A stretch of DNA of 52,692 nt from Hymenobacter montanus. Its GTDB lineage: Bacteria > Bacteroidota > Bacteroidia > Cytophagales > Hymenobacteraceae. The position numbers were made by a program, and so were the translations under genes. Each line of letters starts with the position of its first letter. Within the stretch, counting starts at the first letter, position 1. The stretch spans positions 1 through 52,692 of the forward strand of contig NZ_JACXAD010000032.1 in NCBI RefSeq assembly GCF_014699115.1, written 5' to 3'. Below, one piece after another: positions 51,254-52,692 of the stretch. The notes beneath the pieces were generated by a model that was not told the DNA's origin, did not search any database, and saw only the letters and a program-made list of their open reading frames with translations.

Positions 51254-51784
51254 TTACTTCACCGCAACCGGCACCTCGAGGTTTTCCCAGCGCAGCACCA
51301 AGCCTTTGGGCGTCACTTCATAAGCTAGGCGCTCCGCCATGCTGGCGGCTTTGCGGGGCGTCACCATCACCCGCAGCGCATCTTGCTTTTCGTCGTACTT
51401 AAACGCGCCCCACTGGTTTGGCACTTTGTTGAAAATCACGGTCCACTGCTTCTCCGTTGGGATTACGAAGAAGCCATACTTGCCGGCGGGCAGGGCCTGG
51501 CCTTCCACCTTCACCGGCTTGCTGAACATGACCGTCGTGGCTTCGTTGGCGCCCGCGCGCCACACTTGGCCATAAGGCACCAAGCCGCCCCAGATCGTCC
51601 GGCCTTTCACGGCGGGGCTGCTGTAGGCCACGGTCACGTCGGTCCCGCCTATCTTGCCGGTGGCCGTGGCGGCGGGGCTGGGTTTGGCCTCTTTGGGCGC
51701 CTCAGTCTGCGCGTGAGCTATGTTGACAGTCAGCACGGTAGCAAGCCCTAGAGCGAAGCGGTGAAATAATCGGGTAGCAGTCAT
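51254..51784 (-). CDS. Secreted DUF2911 protein
   Basis: The 176-aa protein from ATG 51784 has a signal peptide (MTATRLFHRFALGLATVLTVNIAHA) and the DUF2911 core: VTVAYSSPAVKGRTIWGGLVP, WRAGANEATTVMFSKPV, LPAGKYGFFVIP and WTVIFNK. The family is widespread in secreted Bacteroidota proteins and has no proven function. A TACCTTGG box at 51817-51824 on the minus strand lies 33 bases upstream of the ATG. Confidence 0.9.
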   Translation of the reverse strand: MTATRLFHRFALGLATVLTVNIAHAQTEAPKEAKPSPAATATGKIGGTDVTVAYSSPAVKGRTIWGGLVPYGQVWRAGANEATTVMFSKPVKVEGQALPAGKYGFFVIPTEKQWTVIFNKVPNQWGAFKYDEKQDALRVMVTPRKAASMAERLAYEVTPKGLVLRWENLEVPVAVK

Positions 51785-52045
51785 TGGGTTGAGGTTAAAA
51801 TGGTTGAAGATTAGCGCCAAGGTAGCAGCTTTGAAAAGCTCCGCCCGACTACTGGACCCGGAGCCTTACGTTCAGACAGTGAAACCCAGCGGAGTCGGGT
51901 ACAGTTGTATAAGGCGGTAATTTATTTCAACCGTTGCTTGCTCTAAATGCTTGTTCTAACGAATTCAGCGTATCAACAGGAAATAAGACTGCTTTGCTTC
52001 TGCCCAAGATTTCCAACTATCAAAGATTTTCATGAGTTAGATTCT
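51785..52045. other. Intergenic region, transition to AT-rich accessory DNA
   Basis: Apart from the -7-like box for the DUF2911 gene nothing is recognised. G/C content falls from here to the window end. Confidence 0.3.
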
Positions 52046-52351
52046 TTAGAGCGGTGGTAGACAATGTTTATATTCTTGCCAAGTTGGGAGACAAGGTGCT
52101 GGGGAATTTGGCTCAAGGGAGCGCACCTCTGACTCAGCTACAATTAGCCTGTTATTTATCGCTTGATAAGCTTCCCAAGTATCTCGCCTTACATCATCAG
52201 GGTTAGAATAAGTCCGACCATCAATCATAAAGGTTGCTTGCATGTTTCCTTCAGGACTCTTCAGATAAAAAATTCTCATTGTGCTCAAGTCTGAGAGATT
52301 AACCATAGTTATACTTGTTGCTAATTGGTTTAGAGCAACTGCTTCCGCCAT
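52046..52351 (-). CDS. Small protein of unknown function, AT-rich
   Basis: The 101-aa product starts at ATG 52351 and has a mixed alpha/beta pattern, LSTMRIFYLKSPEGNMQATFMIDG, then helix DDVRRDTWEAYQAINNRL and a Pro/Cys-containing tail. No family is recognised. A/T content and codon use differ from the core genes. Its first ten codons overlap, in another frame, the end of the broken small ORF upstream, as is usual for coupled accessory gene pairs such as toxin-antitoxin modules, but no such family can be named. Confidence 0.5.
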   Translation of the reverse strand: MAEAVALNQLATSITMVNLSDLSTMRIFYLKSPEGNMQATFMIDGRTYSNPDDVRRDTWEAYQAINNRLIVAESEVRSLEPNSPAPCLPTWQEYKHCLPPL

Positions 52352-52510
52352 ATAATACGTTTGATCGTCTGCTTCTGCTCTTCCGTGACTTGTACAAGAG
52401 GCTTAAAGATTGTGTTGTGGTTCAAGCTCTGCGGCAATTGAAGCTCTCATAGTGTTGAGCTGTAGTTCAAATGTATAGAACTTACCGTTTATTTCGGTTT
52501 TGAGTACCAT
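52330..52510 (-). pseudogene. Frameshifted small ORF upstream of the unknown gene
   Basis: From ATG 52510 the frame reads MVLKTEINGKFYTFELQLN and stops at 52403-52405. A shift of one base near 52415 gives a continuous protein-like extension (NTIFKPLVQVTEEQKQTIKR) to TAA at 52330-52332, overlapping the start of the next gene by about 20 bases. The repaired product would be about 60 aa. It is either a pseudogene, a sequencing error or a frameshift site. Confidence 0.35.
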
Positions 52511-52618
52511 AGGTATGACCCGGTAAGCAGGTGCATGAGATTTAGGACTAGCATACCTAATTTTCTATCTCAGGAATGCTATCTCCAAGTTGCCTCCTTA
52601 TTCCCTGAAGTAGAGCAG

Positions 52619-52692
52619 TTAGGCTGTGTCTGAAAAGTGGCGCTGCAGGATACGCCGAATACAGGCCAGTTGCGCCATACTGAGAAAGTGCT
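52619..52692 (-). mobile_element. End of an insertion sequence (transposase C terminus), partial
   Basis: On the minus strand the window edge reads HFLSMAQLACIRRILQRHFS, then DTA and TAA at 52619-52621. The MAQLACIRRIL block looks like the last helix of IS5/IS1182-type DDE transposases (LAxIRxxLRRL), and ggctgtgtctgaaaag is typical of such element ends. Only the last 24 codons are inside the window. Confidence 0.5.

Noticed and set aside
1..52692. tRNA, rRNA genes or CRISPR arrays
   Set aside because: No cloverleaf-like sequence, rRNA block or regularly spaced repeat array was seen in the gaps.

Overview
This window looks like chromosomal DNA from a pigmented, aerobic member of the Bacteroidota, most likely Hymenobacter or a close relative (Cytophagales). 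The grounds are a GC-rich backbone, start codons without clear Shine-Dalgarno sequences, TAnnTTTG-type -7 promoter boxes placed very close to start codons, lipoprotein M13 and M28 peptidases, an FtsX/LolE permease, a CruF-CrtD carotenoid pair and a DUF2911 protein. The genus is an inference from style and gene content, not from a marker gene.

Layout. (1) Positions 1-19338 hold a same-strand cluster of very large, poorly known genes: a PhoD-like metallophosphatase (5' end outside the window), a tandem pair of small membrane proteins of which the first carries an in-frame amber stop, a 1156-aa beta-rich protein resembling DUF6603, a 1364-aa protein with SprB-like N-terminal modules, a 1610-aa protein, a 640-aa protein with an RDPxWLLARQWQ signature, and a 567-aa phage-tail-fibre-like protein. 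Base composition changes abruptly inside two of these genes. I regard this cluster as the best candidate for an undescribed system, possibly a surface or extracellular assembly ending in a fibre-like binder. (2) 19339-30520 is mostly core: a PPP-type phosphatase, glyA, tatC, an orphan TPR histidine kinase, an M13 peptidase lipoprotein, a GAPN-like dehydrogenase and a small membrane protein, separated by several large inverted repeats. (3) 30625-38514 holds an M28 peptidase lipoprotein, a STAS-like protein followed by a solitary VbhA-like antitoxin, a DUF892 ferritin-like protein, the carotenoid genes cruF and crtD, an RlmI-type rRNA methyltransferase and a SRPBCC protein. (4) 38639-40359 is an AT-richer, translationally coupled pair of Toprim-like nuclease and AAA ATPase, which has the shape of an anti-phage defence module. 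It lies next to a SNF2 helicase (40475-44494) whose Walker A loop is interrupted by a 347-aa LAGLIDADG intein. (5) 44614-51784 is core again: a LolE-like permease, a coiled-coil protein, a methyltransferase, rbfA, a polytopic membrane protein, a PH-like membrane protein, selD and a DUF2911 protein. (6) The last 700 bases turn AT-rich and accessory: an unknown 101-aa gene, a frameshifted small ORF and the end of an insertion sequence at the window edge.

How the genes may work together. The cluster genes of region 1 are spaced 44-99 bp apart on one strand with no hairpin seen between them, so one transcript is likely. GlyA, RlmI, RbfA and SelD serve one-carbon metabolism, ribosome function and selenium use. 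CruF and CrtD would modify acyclic carotenoid ends. Hairpins between convergent or adjacent units isolate most transcripts. No tRNA, rRNA or CRISPR array was seen.
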